Below are positions 47,403 to 55,749 of a DNA stretch of 64,000 bases, one piece after another. This DNA is from Pseudomonas brassicacearum (GTDB lineage: Bacteria; Pseudomonadota; Gammaproteobacteria; Pseudomonadales; Pseudomonadaceae), in contig NZ_CP007410.1 in assembly GCF_000585995.1 (NCBI RefSeq), positions 4,429,430 through 4,493,429 of the forward strand, given 5' to 3'. The notes under the pieces are model-generated. The model had not been told where the DNA came from. It was given only the letters and a program-made list of their open reading frames with translations, and did not search any database. The position numbers were made by a program, and so were the translations under genes. Each line of letters begins with the position of its first letter. Position 1 is the first letter of the stretch.

Positions 47403-49046
47403 ATGCAACCTGTCGTCGATGAATACGATTACGTGATCGTGGGCGCCGGCCCTGCCGGATGCCTGCTGGCCAACCGGCTCTCGGCCAACCCGCACCATCG
47501 GGTGCTGCTGCTCGAGGCCGGTGGGCGCGACAACTATCCGTGGATTCACATCCCGGTCGGCTACCTGTTCTGCATCGGCAACCCACGCACAGACTGGTGC
47601 TTCAAGACCGAAGCACAACCGGGCCTGCAAGGGCGGGCCCTGAGCTACCCACGCGGCAAGGTCCTGGGCGGTTGCTCCTCCATCAACGGCATGATCTACA
47701 TGCGCGGCCAGGCTGCGGACTACGATGGCTGGGCTGCCGAGGGCAATCCCGGCTGGGCCTGGAAAGACGTGCTGCCGCTGTTCAGGCAGAGCGAAAACCA
47801 CTTTGCCGGCGATTCCGAATTCCACGGTGCCGGCGGCGAATGGCGAGTCGAACGCCAACGCCTGTCATGGCCGATTCTCGATGCGTTTCGCACCGCCGCC
47901 GAACAGAGCGGCATTCCCAACGTCGATGACTTCAACGGCGGCGACAATGAAGGCTGCGGCTACTTCCAGGTCAACCAGAAGGCCGGGGTCCGCTGGAACG
48001 CGGCCAAGGCCTTTCTCAAACCGGTTCGCCAGCGCCCCAACCTCACGGTGTTGACCGACGTTGAAGTCGATCGCGTGTTGTTACGCGACGACCGGGCCTA
48101 CGCCGTCAGCGCCCGTTGGCAAGGCAAAGGCATGACCTTCAAGGCTCGCAAGGAAATCGTCCTGTGCGCCGGGGCCGTGGGTTCGCCGGGGATCCTGCAA
48201 CGTTCCGGGATCGGCCCGCGCAGCCCGCTGCAACGCCTGGGCATCGGCGTGACCCACGAACTGCCCGGTGTCGGCAGCAACTTGCAAGACCACCTGCAAC
48301 TGCGGCTGATCTACCAGTTGGAAAACGCGCGCACCCTGAACCAGATCGCCGGCACGCTGTGGGGCAAGATGGGCATGGGCCTGCGCTACCTGTACGACCG
48401 CAGCGGCCCGCTGTCCATGGCCCCCAGCCAACTCGGCGCGTTCGCCCGCTCGGGACCGGAACAGACCTCGGCCAACCTCGAATACCACGTACAACCGTTG
48501 TCCCTGGAACGCTTCGGCGAACCGCTGCACAGCTTCCCGGCGTTCACCGCGTCGGTCTGCGACCTGCGCCCGCAAAGCCGTGGCCGGGTGGACATCCGCT
48601 CCGCCGATCCGCACGAAGCGCCGCTGATCCAGCCCAATTACCTGAGCCATCCCGAAGACCTGCGGGTCGCCGCCGACGCCATCCGCCTGACCCGCCGAAT
48701 CGTCGCGGCCCCGGCGCTGCAGGCCTTCAAACCGGTGGAATACCTGCCGGGCCCCAGCCTGCAAACCGAAGAAGAACTGCACCAGGCCGCCGCCCGCATC
48801 GGTACGACGATTTTCCACCCGGTCGGCACCTGCCGCATGGGCCAGGACCGCGACGCCGTGGTGGATGCGCAACTGCGGGTCCACGGCATCAAGGGCCTGC
48901 GCATCGCCGACGCCTCGATCATGCCGCGCATCACCTCGGGCAACACGTGCTCGCCAACGTTGATGATTGCCGAGAAGGCGGCGCAGATGATGCTCAACCC
49001 CGCGACGAGGAACACCAGCATCGAACAAGCACCTGCTACGGTCTGA
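47403..49046 (+). CDS. GMC-family FAD-dependent oxidoreductase (choline dehydrogenase-like)
   Basis: The 547-residue protein has the FAD-binding VGAGPAGCLLANRLS near residue 15, the GMC signature with GKVLGGCSSINGMIYMRG, and the C-terminal catalytic FHPVGTCRMG and SGNTCSPTLMIAEKA. It oxidises an alcohol of unknown identity. The start at 47403 is favoured by GAGG 6 nt upstream over the ATG at 47391. An MHS transporter gene follows in the same direction, probably for substrate uptake. Confidence 0.9.
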   Translation: MQPVVDEYDYVIVGAGPAGCLLANRLSANPHHRVLLLEAGGRDNYPWIHIPVGYLFCIGNPRTDWCFKTEAQPGLQGRALSYPRGKVLGGCSSINGMIYMRGQAADYDGWAAEGNPGWAWKDVLPLFRQSENHFAGDSEFHGAGGEWRVERQRLSWPILDAFRTAAEQSGIPNVDDFNGGDNEGCGYFQVNQKAGVRWNAAKAFLKPVRQRPNLTVLTDVEVDRVLLRDDRAYAVSARWQGKGMTFKARKEIVLCAGAVGSPGILQRSGIGPRSPLQRLGIGVTHELPGVGSNLQDHLQLRLIYQLENARTLNQIAGTLWGKMGMGLRYLYDRSGPLSMAPSQLGAFARSGPEQTSANLEYHVQPLSLERFGEPLHSFPAFTASVCDLRPQSRGRVDIRSADPHEAPLIQPNYLSHPEDLRVAADAIRLTRRIVAAPALQAFKPVEYLPGPSLQTEEELHQAAARIGTTIFHPVGTCRMGQDRDAVVDAQLRVHGIKGLRIADASIMPRITSGNTCSPTLMIAEKAAQMMLNPATRNTSIEQAPATV

Positions 49047-49063
49047 AGAACAACAGAGACACC

Positions 49064-49152
49064 TGTGGGAGCGAGCTTGCTCGCGATGACGGCGGCACAT
49101 TCAACTTATATGTGACAGACAGGCCGCTATCGCGAGCAAGCTCGCTCCCACA
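49064..49152. repeat. REP palindrome pair (GGGAGCGAGCTTGCTCGCGA family)
   Basis: An inverted pair between the GMC oxidoreductase and MHS transporter genes. Confidence 0.85.
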
Positions 49153-49250
49153 CGGGAAATGTGTAAGCAAAAGGAACGTGTCAAAGCAGGAGACGCCCAC
49201 CCGGCGTCGACAGTGGAACAACAAAAACAATCACTGTGAGGGATACCGCA

Positions 49251-50873
49251 ATGTCTGAACATGTTCAGCCCCTGGAAGCCACGCGCAGCGCCGGCACCAG
49301 CCAGGAAACCCAGAAAGTCATCTTCGCCTCGTCCCTGGGGACGGTGTTCGAGTGGTACGACTTTTTCCTCTATGGCGCCCTGGCGGCGGTGATCAGCAAG
49401 CAGTTCTTCGCCGGGGTCAACGACACCACGGCGTTCATCTTCGCGCTGATGGCGTTCGCTGCCGGTTTCATCGTGCGGCCGTTCGGTGCGCTGGTGTTCG
49501 GCCGGTTGGGGGACATGATCGGGCGCAAATACACATTCCTGGCAACCATCGTGCTGATGGGCCTGGCAACGTTCTGCGTCGGCCTGTTGCCCAACTACGC
49601 CAGCATCGGCATCGCCGCGCCGATCATCCTGGTGGTGCTGCGCATGCTCCAGGGCCTGGCCTTGGGTGGTGAGTACGGTGGCGCCGCCACCTACGTCGCC
49701 GAACACGCGCCGATGGGCAAGCGCGGCTTCCACACCAGTTGGATTCAGTCCACCGCCACGCTGGGGCTGTTGCTCTCGCTGCTGGTGGTGCTGGGCTGCC
49801 GCTACTTCACCGGCGATCAGTTCGAAGTCTGGGGCTGGCGCATTCCGTTCCTGCTGTCGATCCTGCTGCTGGGCATCTCCACCTGGATTCGCCTGAGCCT
49901 GCACGAGTCGCCGGCCTTCCTGAAAATGAAAGAAGAAGGCAAGTGCTGCAAGGCGCCGATCCGCGAATCCTTTGGCAAATGGGAAAACCTCAAAGTGGTG
50001 CTGATCGCCCTGTTCAGCATCAACGCCGGGCAAGCGGTGACCTTCTACGCCGCGCAGTTCTATGTGCTGTTTTTCCTCACCCAGTTCCTGAAGATGGACC
50101 CCGCCCTGGCCAACAGCCTGCTAATCGTCAGCGTGGTGATCGGCGCACCGTTCTTCATCTTTTTTGGCTGGCTGTCGGACAAGGTCGGGCGCAAACCCGT
50201 ACTGATGATCGGCCTGCTGCTGGCGACGGCCCTGTATTTTCCAATCTTCAAGACCCTGGCCCACTACGCCAACCCGGCCATCGACCAGGCCAGCCGTCAG
50301 GCACCGATCACCGTGATCGCCGACCCGGCTACCTGCACCTTCCAGTTCGACCCGGTGGGCAAGGCGCGTTTCGACAGCCCTTGCGACAAGGTCAAGACTT
50401 TCCTGGTCAAGCAAGGCCTGCCCTACAGCAGCGTCGCAGCCCCGGCCGGGAGCACGGTGCAGGTCAGCGTCGGTGACGTGAAGCTCGAAGGCTATGACGA
50501 AGCCGCCCTGCGCGGCGCGGTGACCCTGGCGGGCTATCCGCAAAAGGCCGACGCCCAGCAGATCAACCGGCCGATGATCGTGGCCCTGATCGTGGCCCTG
50601 ATCATCATCTCGGCGATGTGCTACGGACCGCTGGCGGCGTTGATGGTCGAGCTGTTCCCGACCCGGATCCGCTACACCTCCATGTCCCTGCCCTACCACA
50701 TCGGCAACGGCTGGTTTGGCGGCTTCCTGCCCACCGTGTCGTTCGCCCTGGTGGTCTACACCGGAGATATCTTCTATGGGCTGTGGTACCCGGTGGTGAT
50801 TACCGGGGTGAGCCTGGTGGTGGGCATGATCTGCCTGCGGGAAACCCGGAACGTGGACCTGGATAAGAACTGA
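49251..50873 (+). CDS. MFS transporter, metabolite:H+ symporter family
   Basis: The 540-residue protein has the MHS hallmarks: SSLGTVFEWYDFFLYG in the first helix, FGRLGDMIGRKYTF in loop 2-3 and GLALGGEYGGAATYVAE. The family is usually about 430-450 residues; the extra length is a soluble insertion (about residues 350-440) between helices in the second half, containing two Cys. GAGGGA precedes the ATG. It probably imports a substrate of the upstream oxidoreductase. Confidence 0.88.
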   Translation: MSEHVQPLEATRSAGTSQETQKVIFASSLGTVFEWYDFFLYGALAAVISKQFFAGVNDTTAFIFALMAFAAGFIVRPFGALVFGRLGDMIGRKYTFLATIVLMGLATFCVGLLPNYASIGIAAPIILVVLRMLQGLALGGEYGGAATYVAEHAPMGKRGFHTSWIQSTATLGLLLSLLVVLGCRYFTGDQFEVWGWRIPFLLSILLLGISTWIRLSLHESPAFLKMKEEGKCCKAPIRESFGKWENLKVVLIALFSINAGQAVTFYAAQFYVLFFLTQFLKMDPALANSLLIVSVVIGAPFFIFFGWLSDKVGRKPVLMIGLLLATALYFPIFKTLAHYANPAIDQASRQAPITVIADPATCTFQFDPVGKARFDSPCDKVKTFLVKQGLPYSSVAAPAGSTVQVSVGDVKLEGYDEAALRGAVTLAGYPQKADAQQINRPMIVALIVALIIISAMCYGPLAALMVELFPTRIRYTSMSLPYHIGNGWFGGFLPTVSFALVVYTGDIFYGLWYPVVITGVSLVVGMICLRETRNVDLDKN

Positions 50874-50879
50874 GGACGA

Positions 50880-50911
50880 TCCGTGGCGAGGGCGCTTGCA
50901 CCTCGCCACGA
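50880..50911. terminator. Degenerate REP hairpin, likely bidirectional terminator
   Basis: CGTGGCGAGG...CCTCGCCACG forms a 10-bp stem between the convergent transporter and receptor genes. Confidence 0.55.
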
Positions 50912-50928
50912 ACGGCGTGCCTCATGGG

Positions 50929-53406
50929 TCAAAAACGCGCCTTCATCGTCATCGTGAAGTTACGCGGCTCACCGTAATAGTTACCGAAGCCCTCGGTCCC
51001 GATGGTGGTGTAGTAGCGCTTGTCGAACAGGTTGTTGCCGTTGAGTGCCAACGACCAGGTGTCATCGATGCGATAGCCGATGCGACCGTTCCACACCGCA
51101 TAGCCTGCCTGGGTGATCTTCTCGCCGGTCGCCGGCGACACCCGGAAATTGTCGCTTTGTGCATTGACGCCCGCGCCGACGCTGAACCGTTCAAAAGCCC
51201 CATCGAGGGCGTAATCGCCCCACAGCCGCAGCACATGGCGTGGTACATAGCTGTTGAAAGAGCCGCCGTTGAGGCTGGTGTCGATGTCATCGAGGGTCTT
51301 GGTCTGGGTGTAGGTGTAACCGGCAAGCAGTTGCAAGCGCTCGATGACTTCACCACTGATCTCGGCCTCGAAGCCCTGGGCACGCACCTTGCCGGCGTTC
51401 TCATAGCAGAAACCGTCCGAGGACGAACAGCTTGAGATGTAGTCGGTCTGGGCCTGGTCTTTCTGCAACGTGCGGAACAGGTTGAAGGCACTGTTCAGGC
51501 GTCCCTCGAACCATTCGCCCTTGATTCCCAGCTCATAGCTTTCACCCACCAGAGGCTTGAGTGCCGAACCGCTTTCGGAGCGGTAGTTGCCTTGGGGCGT
51601 GAAAATGTCCGAGTAACTGGCGTAGGCCGTCAGGTGTTCGTTGAGGTCCAGCAACACGGCGGCAAACGGGGTGACCTGGCCCGTCTCCGTGCTCTTGGCG
51701 TGTTCCGAGCCGCCGATGAGGAATACCGAGTCGGTCTTGGAGCTGTACCAGCTCACCCGGCTGCCCACCACGAACGTCAAGGGTTCCGCCAGCTTCAGGC
51801 GCAGGGTCGAATACATCCCTTGCTGCTCGGTAACGGTCTTGACCGGACCACCACGCGTCGAGTTTTCGATGAAGTAACTGTCGTCCGGTTCGGGGATATG
51901 GCGATCCGGATCGAATACGTTCTGCTTCTGGGGCAGCAATGCGACGGAGAAGAAGTCGTCTTTGTCCGAACGACTGGTGTTGAAGCCGACGATCAATTCG
52001 TGCTGCTGCCCAAAGGCATCGAATTTGCCGTCCAGGTAGGCATCGAGGCCGTAATCGACCTGGTCATAGTCATACATGCTGCCCAGCATGTTAGTGGTCG
52101 AGGAGCCCGGCGCCACCGAGCCCGATGCAAACGCGTATTTGATGTCTTGGGTATTTTTCGTATAGACACCGGCCACCTTCACGGCCCAGTCGTCATTGAG
52201 CTGGTGCTTGAGATCGCTGAACACCGTGGTCCGCTGGCTGCGCCAGGTATTCCACGACGGATCCAGGCAAGTGGAGCGGCTGAGTTTCAGATCGCTGCCA
52301 TCCCTGTAGCGAGGCAGCCCGCCCCAGCAGGGACTTGCATCGACGTCTTCATAGGCAACGCCCAGACCGAGCGTCGTGTCGGGTGACAGATCGAAGTCCA
52401 GGGCGCCGTAATAGATCTGGTCCTTGCGCCGGGCATCATCGTAGAAATAATGCCGGCTCTGCTCGGCGATCACCGCCCTGCCCCGCACGGTGCCGGAATC
52501 ATTCAACGGGCCGCCGGTATCGATCTGTCCACGGTAGTTGTCCCAGGTGCCGCCCGAGAGACTGAGTTCAGTCTGCGCCGTGGCCAGGCCGCGTTTGCGG
52601 ACGAAATTGACGCCGCCGGAGGTGCCGCCCGAGCCCTTCATCATCCCGGCCGCACCGCGCAGGACTTCGACACGGTCGTAATACGCCATGTCACTGCTGA
52701 AACTGTCGGCCTGGACATAGCTGTTGCCCATGTCCAGCGGAACGCCGTCATATTGATACTGGCCGGACATCCGGAACCCGCGGGAATAGAAATATTTGCC
52801 GCCCATGGTCGAGTCGTAGACGGTGATTCCAGGCGTTTTTTCCATCACTTGATCGATGGTGTTCAGGTTCTGGTCATCGAGCATCTTGCGGGTGATCACC
52901 GTCACCGATTGCGGCGTTTCGCGCAGCGAGTGCTCGCCCTTGCCGATGGTGACCGCCCCAGTTGTGTAGGAGCCACTGTTTTCAGTGGTCGCGCCGAGCC
53001 TCTGCCCGTCGATGGTGGTGACCCCCAGTTCCATTGCCGAACCGTTGCCGGGCACAGGACGAAGTACGTACGTGCCGTTGGCCTGGAGGGCGGCTTGCAG
53101 GCCGCTGCCACCCAGAATGCGGGCAAACCCGTCACCCACGCCAAACGAACCTTTCAGGCCGGGCGATTGCAGGCCCTGGAGTTGCCGGGCATCGAACGAA
53201 ATGGCGACACCGGCGGCGCTGGAGAAACGGGTCAGGACATCCACCAGGCTGCCGGCCCCGATATCGTAGGCCTGCGCCAAACGCTGCTGCGCCGAAGCCT
53301 CTGGAACCGGGCTGGCACTCACGGCCCCGGCGCTGCCCGTAGCGACTGCCAGCAAGCCGATTTTCACTGCAAACACCAGACGACCTGGCGCGCTCACCCA
53401 AGACAT
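50929..53406 (-). CDS. TonB-dependent siderophore receptor with signalling domain
   Basis: The 825-residue protein starts at the ATG 53406 with GGGAGGGG just upstream. A signal peptide (about 1-37) precedes an STN signalling domain (about 50-115), a plug domain (about 130-250, MEKTPGITVYDS and the RGFRM box) and a beta-barrel ending in NFTMTMKARF with the terminal Phe. The STN domain makes it a FecA/FpvA-type transducer that reports ligand to the FecR-like protein encoded upstream. The ligand is probably a ferric siderophore. Confidence 0.92.
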   Translation of the reverse strand: MSWVSAPGRLVFAVKIGLLAVATGSAGAVSASPVPEASAQQRLAQAYDIGAGSLVDVLTRFSSAAGVAISFDARQLQGLQSPGLKGSFGVGDGFARILGGSGLQAALQANGTYVLRPVPGNGSAMELGVTTIDGQRLGATTENSGSYTTGAVTIGKGEHSLRETPQSVTVITRKMLDDQNLNTIDQVMEKTPGITVYDSTMGGKYFYSRGFRMSGQYQYDGVPLDMGNSYVQADSFSSDMAYYDRVEVLRGAAGMMKGSGGTSGGVNFVRKRGLATAQTELSLSGGTWDNYRGQIDTGGPLNDSGTVRGRAVIAEQSRHYFYDDARRKDQIYYGALDFDLSPDTTLGLGVAYEDVDASPCWGGLPRYRDGSDLKLSRSTCLDPSWNTWRSQRTTVFSDLKHQLNDDWAVKVAGVYTKNTQDIKYAFASGSVAPGSSTTNMLGSMYDYDQVDYGLDAYLDGKFDAFGQQHELIVGFNTSRSDKDDFFSVALLPQKQNVFDPDRHIPEPDDSYFIENSTRGGPVKTVTEQQGMYSTLRLKLAEPLTFVVGSRVSWYSSKTDSVFLIGGSEHAKSTETGQVTPFAAVLLDLNEHLTAYASYSDIFTPQGNYRSESGSALKPLVGESYELGIKGEWFEGRLNSAFNLFRTLQKDQAQTDYISSCSSSDGFCYENAGKVRAQGFEAEISGEVIERLQLLAGYTYTQTKTLDDIDTSLNGGSFNSYVPRHVLRLWGDYALDGAFERFSVGAGVNAQSDNFRVSPATGEKITQAGYAVWNGRIGYRIDDTWSLALNGNNLFDKRYYTTIGTEGFGNYYGEPRNFTMTMKARF

Positions 53407-53505
53407 GCTTCCCCTCCCCAATACGGTCGATAAAAACTCACTGAGGAAGAGCCGAACGATGCGAATGAAAAGTGCAGGACAGTATTTTTTTATCGCGCCG
53501 CGGCA

Positions 53506-54468
53506 TCAGTGACCGCGGTTGTCACTCGATACCTGGACCCAGAAACGGCTGTATCGGGTCACTCGCAACGAAAAGCCACTCTCCAGTGCCGCCAGGGCGA
53601 GGTCAGTGTCATCGACGGGAAACACGCCCGAAACCTTCAAGTCGCCAATGGCGGGATCACAACGCAGCACACCGTTGCGGTAACGCGAAAGCTCCTCCAG
53701 CAGCGCCGCCAGGGGACGGTCAATGGCAATGATGCTTCCCTTCTGCCAGGCACCCACCGACACATCGTTGCCGCGCAGCGTACCCAGTGACCGATCATTG
53801 AAGTCCAGGCGTTGGCCGGCTTCGACCCGCATCCTTGATCCAATAGCCGGCAGACTGACCTCGACCGCTTTCTCCAGCACCGCCACTTCACCGCCCCGCG
53901 CCTGACCACGGACGATAAAACGCGTCCCCAACGCGAGTACTTCGGCATGACCGGTGACCACCTTGTAAGGACGCTGCAAGGGATCAACCGCCGTCGTCAC
54001 GAGAATCTCCCCCCTCAGCAGCTCCAGTCGCCGCTGGTTTGCATCGAAACGAACATTGACTGATGTGTCGGTGTTGAGCAGTAGCGTGCTGCCGTCCGCC
54101 AGTTGAAACTCACGGCGCTCGCCCACCCGGGTGCGGTAATCGCAAAACAGATCCTGAGTCGCCTGACTCCGCCAGCCCAACCACCCCAGGCCACTGGCGG
54201 ACGTCAGCAGTATCACGCTGCGCAATACCTGGCGGCGGGATCGGTTGTGGGTATCACTCAAGGCCGGGGCCGCCAGGGCACCCGGGACACTCGCCATCTG
54301 TTCGGCCACCGCCGTCATTCTTTGCCAGGCCTGGCCATGCAACGGATCAGCGCTCAGCCAGGCATTCCACCCGGCCCGATCCGCGTCGGTCGTGATGCCG
54401 GAATGCAGCTTGGCGTACCACTGCGCGGCGGCACGGATGGCGTTCAACTCTTCGGGCGGCAGATTCAT
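53506..54468 (-). CDS. FecR-family anti-sigma factor
   Basis: The 320-residue protein has the FecR N-terminal domain (AAAQWYAKLHSG...W..WL), a predicted membrane segment near residues 80-100 (SVILLTSASGLGWLGW), and the periplasmic FecR domain (RTRVGERREFQLADGSTLLLN). It relays the receptor signal to the sigma factor. The start at 54468 overlaps the sigma-factor stop by 4 bp. Confidence 0.92.
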   Translation of the reverse strand: MNLPPEELNAIRAAAQWYAKLHSGITTDADRAGWNAWLSADPLHGQAWQRMTAVAEQMASVPGALAAPALSDTHNRSRRQVLRSVILLTSASGLGWLGWRSQATQDLFCDYRTRVGERREFQLADGSTLLLNTDTSVNVRFDANQRRLELLRGEILVTTAVDPLQRPYKVVTGHAEVLALGTRFIVRGQARGGEVAVLEKAVEVSLPAIGSRMRVEAGQRLDFNDRSLGTLRGNDVSVGAWQKGSIIAIDRPLAALLEELSRYRNGVLRCDPAIGDLKVSGVFPVDDTDLALAALESGFSLRVTRYSRFWVQVSSDNRGH

Positions 54469-54986
54469 GACAGCTGCAATTGAATTTGCATCAGGCAGCA
54501 ATGTTCCATGGCCTTGGCCATGTGGTTATTGACCGTGCGGACGCTGACGCCCAAGCGCTCGGCAATTTGCGGGTACGTCAGGCCATCGAACTGCGACAGG
54601 ATGAACGCCTGCCTGACGCGCGGACCCAACCCCAGCAGCAAGCGGTCGATTTCCATCAAAGCCTGGAGCAGGATGGCTTGCTCTTCCAGCGATGGATGTT
54701 GCTCTTGCGGCATGGCGGCCAATGCTTCGAGATAGGACTGTTCCAGTGAGCGGCGGCGAAACAGATCGATCAACAGCCCTTTGGCGATCATCGACAGATA
54801 CGGTCGCGGCTCACGAATATCCAGCGCGGAGCGAGCCTTGATGACTCGCACGAAGGTGTCCTGGGTGAGGTCCGCTGCATCGAAGGCATTGCCCAAGCGC
54901 TTGCGCAGCCAGCCCTGGAGCCAACTGTGATGATCGCTGTACAGAACGTCGACGGCACTGCGTAAGGACAGATCGTTGGCGGACAT
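54465..54986 (-). CDS. ECF sigma factor, FecI type
   Basis: The 173-residue protein has sigma regions 2 (DAADLTQDTFVRV) and 4 (LDGLT-like FDGLTYPQIAERLGVSVRTVNNHM). It directs RNA polymerase to the receptor gene when iron-siderophore is sensed. A Fur box lies 23 bp upstream of the chosen ATG at 54986, which has no clear Shine-Dalgarno. An upstream in-frame codon at 55055 would place the Fur box within coding sequence and is less likely. Confidence 0.9.
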   Translation of the reverse strand: MSANDLSLRSAVDVLYSDHHSWLQGWLRKRLGNAFDAADLTQDTFVRVIKARSALDIREPRPYLSMIAKGLLIDLFRRRSLEQSYLEALAAMPQEQHPSLEEQAILLQALMEIDRLLLGLGPRVRQAFILSQFDGLTYPQIAERLGVSVRTVNNHMAKAMEHCCLMQIQLQLS

Positions 54987-55008
54987 GGCAATGGAATAAT
55001 TCGCGACT

Positions 55009-55027
55009 GATAATGACTCGCATTGTC
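55009..55027. promoter_or_regulatory. Fur box of the fecI-type sigma gene
   Basis: The site GATAATGACTCGCATTGTC matches the 19-bp Fur consensus at 14 positions: a perfect left arm GATAATGA and six of seven in the right arm. Iron repression of the sigma factor would follow. Confidence 0.75.
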
Positions 55028-55100
55028 GTGGGAGCCATCGCAGCTTGCAACCCAAACATGAGCACGACGGGCCGGCCGCAACCCGTCACTGTGGGATCAA

Positions 55101-55508
55101 TCAGTGCACAGAGTGGTTTTTCACCGTGCTTTCCACCAGATCCAACATCTGCCCCAGCGCCCAAGGCTTGGCGATAAAAGACGCGTGGTGCTTGATCCCG
55201 GCGCTTTCCGGCGTTTCGAAGCCGGACATGATCAGCAGCGGTATCTGCGGCCAACGGTCCCCGGTGACATTGGCCAGGTCCGCACCATTCAGCATGCCGG
55301 GCATGGTGATGTCGGTGAGCAGCAGGTCCACATAATCAGCGCTCTCCTCAAGAAACGTAAGCGCCGCGTCGGCGCTTTCCCGAGGCTCCACGACAAACCC
55401 CTCCTCTTCCAGGATTTCGCAGAGGAACTCCAGGATCGTCGGATCATCTTCAACAACGAGAATCAAACGTGTCGTCGCCTGTCCGTTGCCCTTTGGCATC
55501 GAATTCAT
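55101..55508 (-). CDS. Stand-alone response-regulator receiver protein
   Basis: The 135-residue protein is a single CheY-like domain: acidic pocket VVEDD (about residues 21-25), phospho-acceptor Asp66 in LLTDITMPG, and Lys in FIAKPW. There is no output domain. It resembles the receiver of hybrid kinases such as the one at 38054-40165. The start at 55508 has GGGAGAG upstream. Confidence 0.87.
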   Translation of the reverse strand: MNSMPKGNGQATTRLILVVEDDPTILEFLCEILEEEGFVVEPRESADAALTFLEESADYVDLLLTDITMPGMLNGADLANVTGDRWPQIPLLIMSGFETPESAGIKHHASFIAKPWALGQMLDLVESTVKNHSVH

Positions 55509-55749
55509 GTAAGTGACTCTCCCTGACCTCATAAACCTTCTGTGCGGTTTCAGCCGCCTTGAAGTTATGAGCGATACCCTTTCGAGAAATTCATTCTGCT
55601 TGCCAAGAGACCGCCGAACGTCGACTTAGACACTCCGTTGCAACGCAGCGCAACGCTTTTATCTGTATATCCATACAGATAAAACTTGCCCCGGCGCGCA
55701 TCCATGACCATGCTACAGCCCCATGAAATCTGTTTAGGAATTGGGTGCC

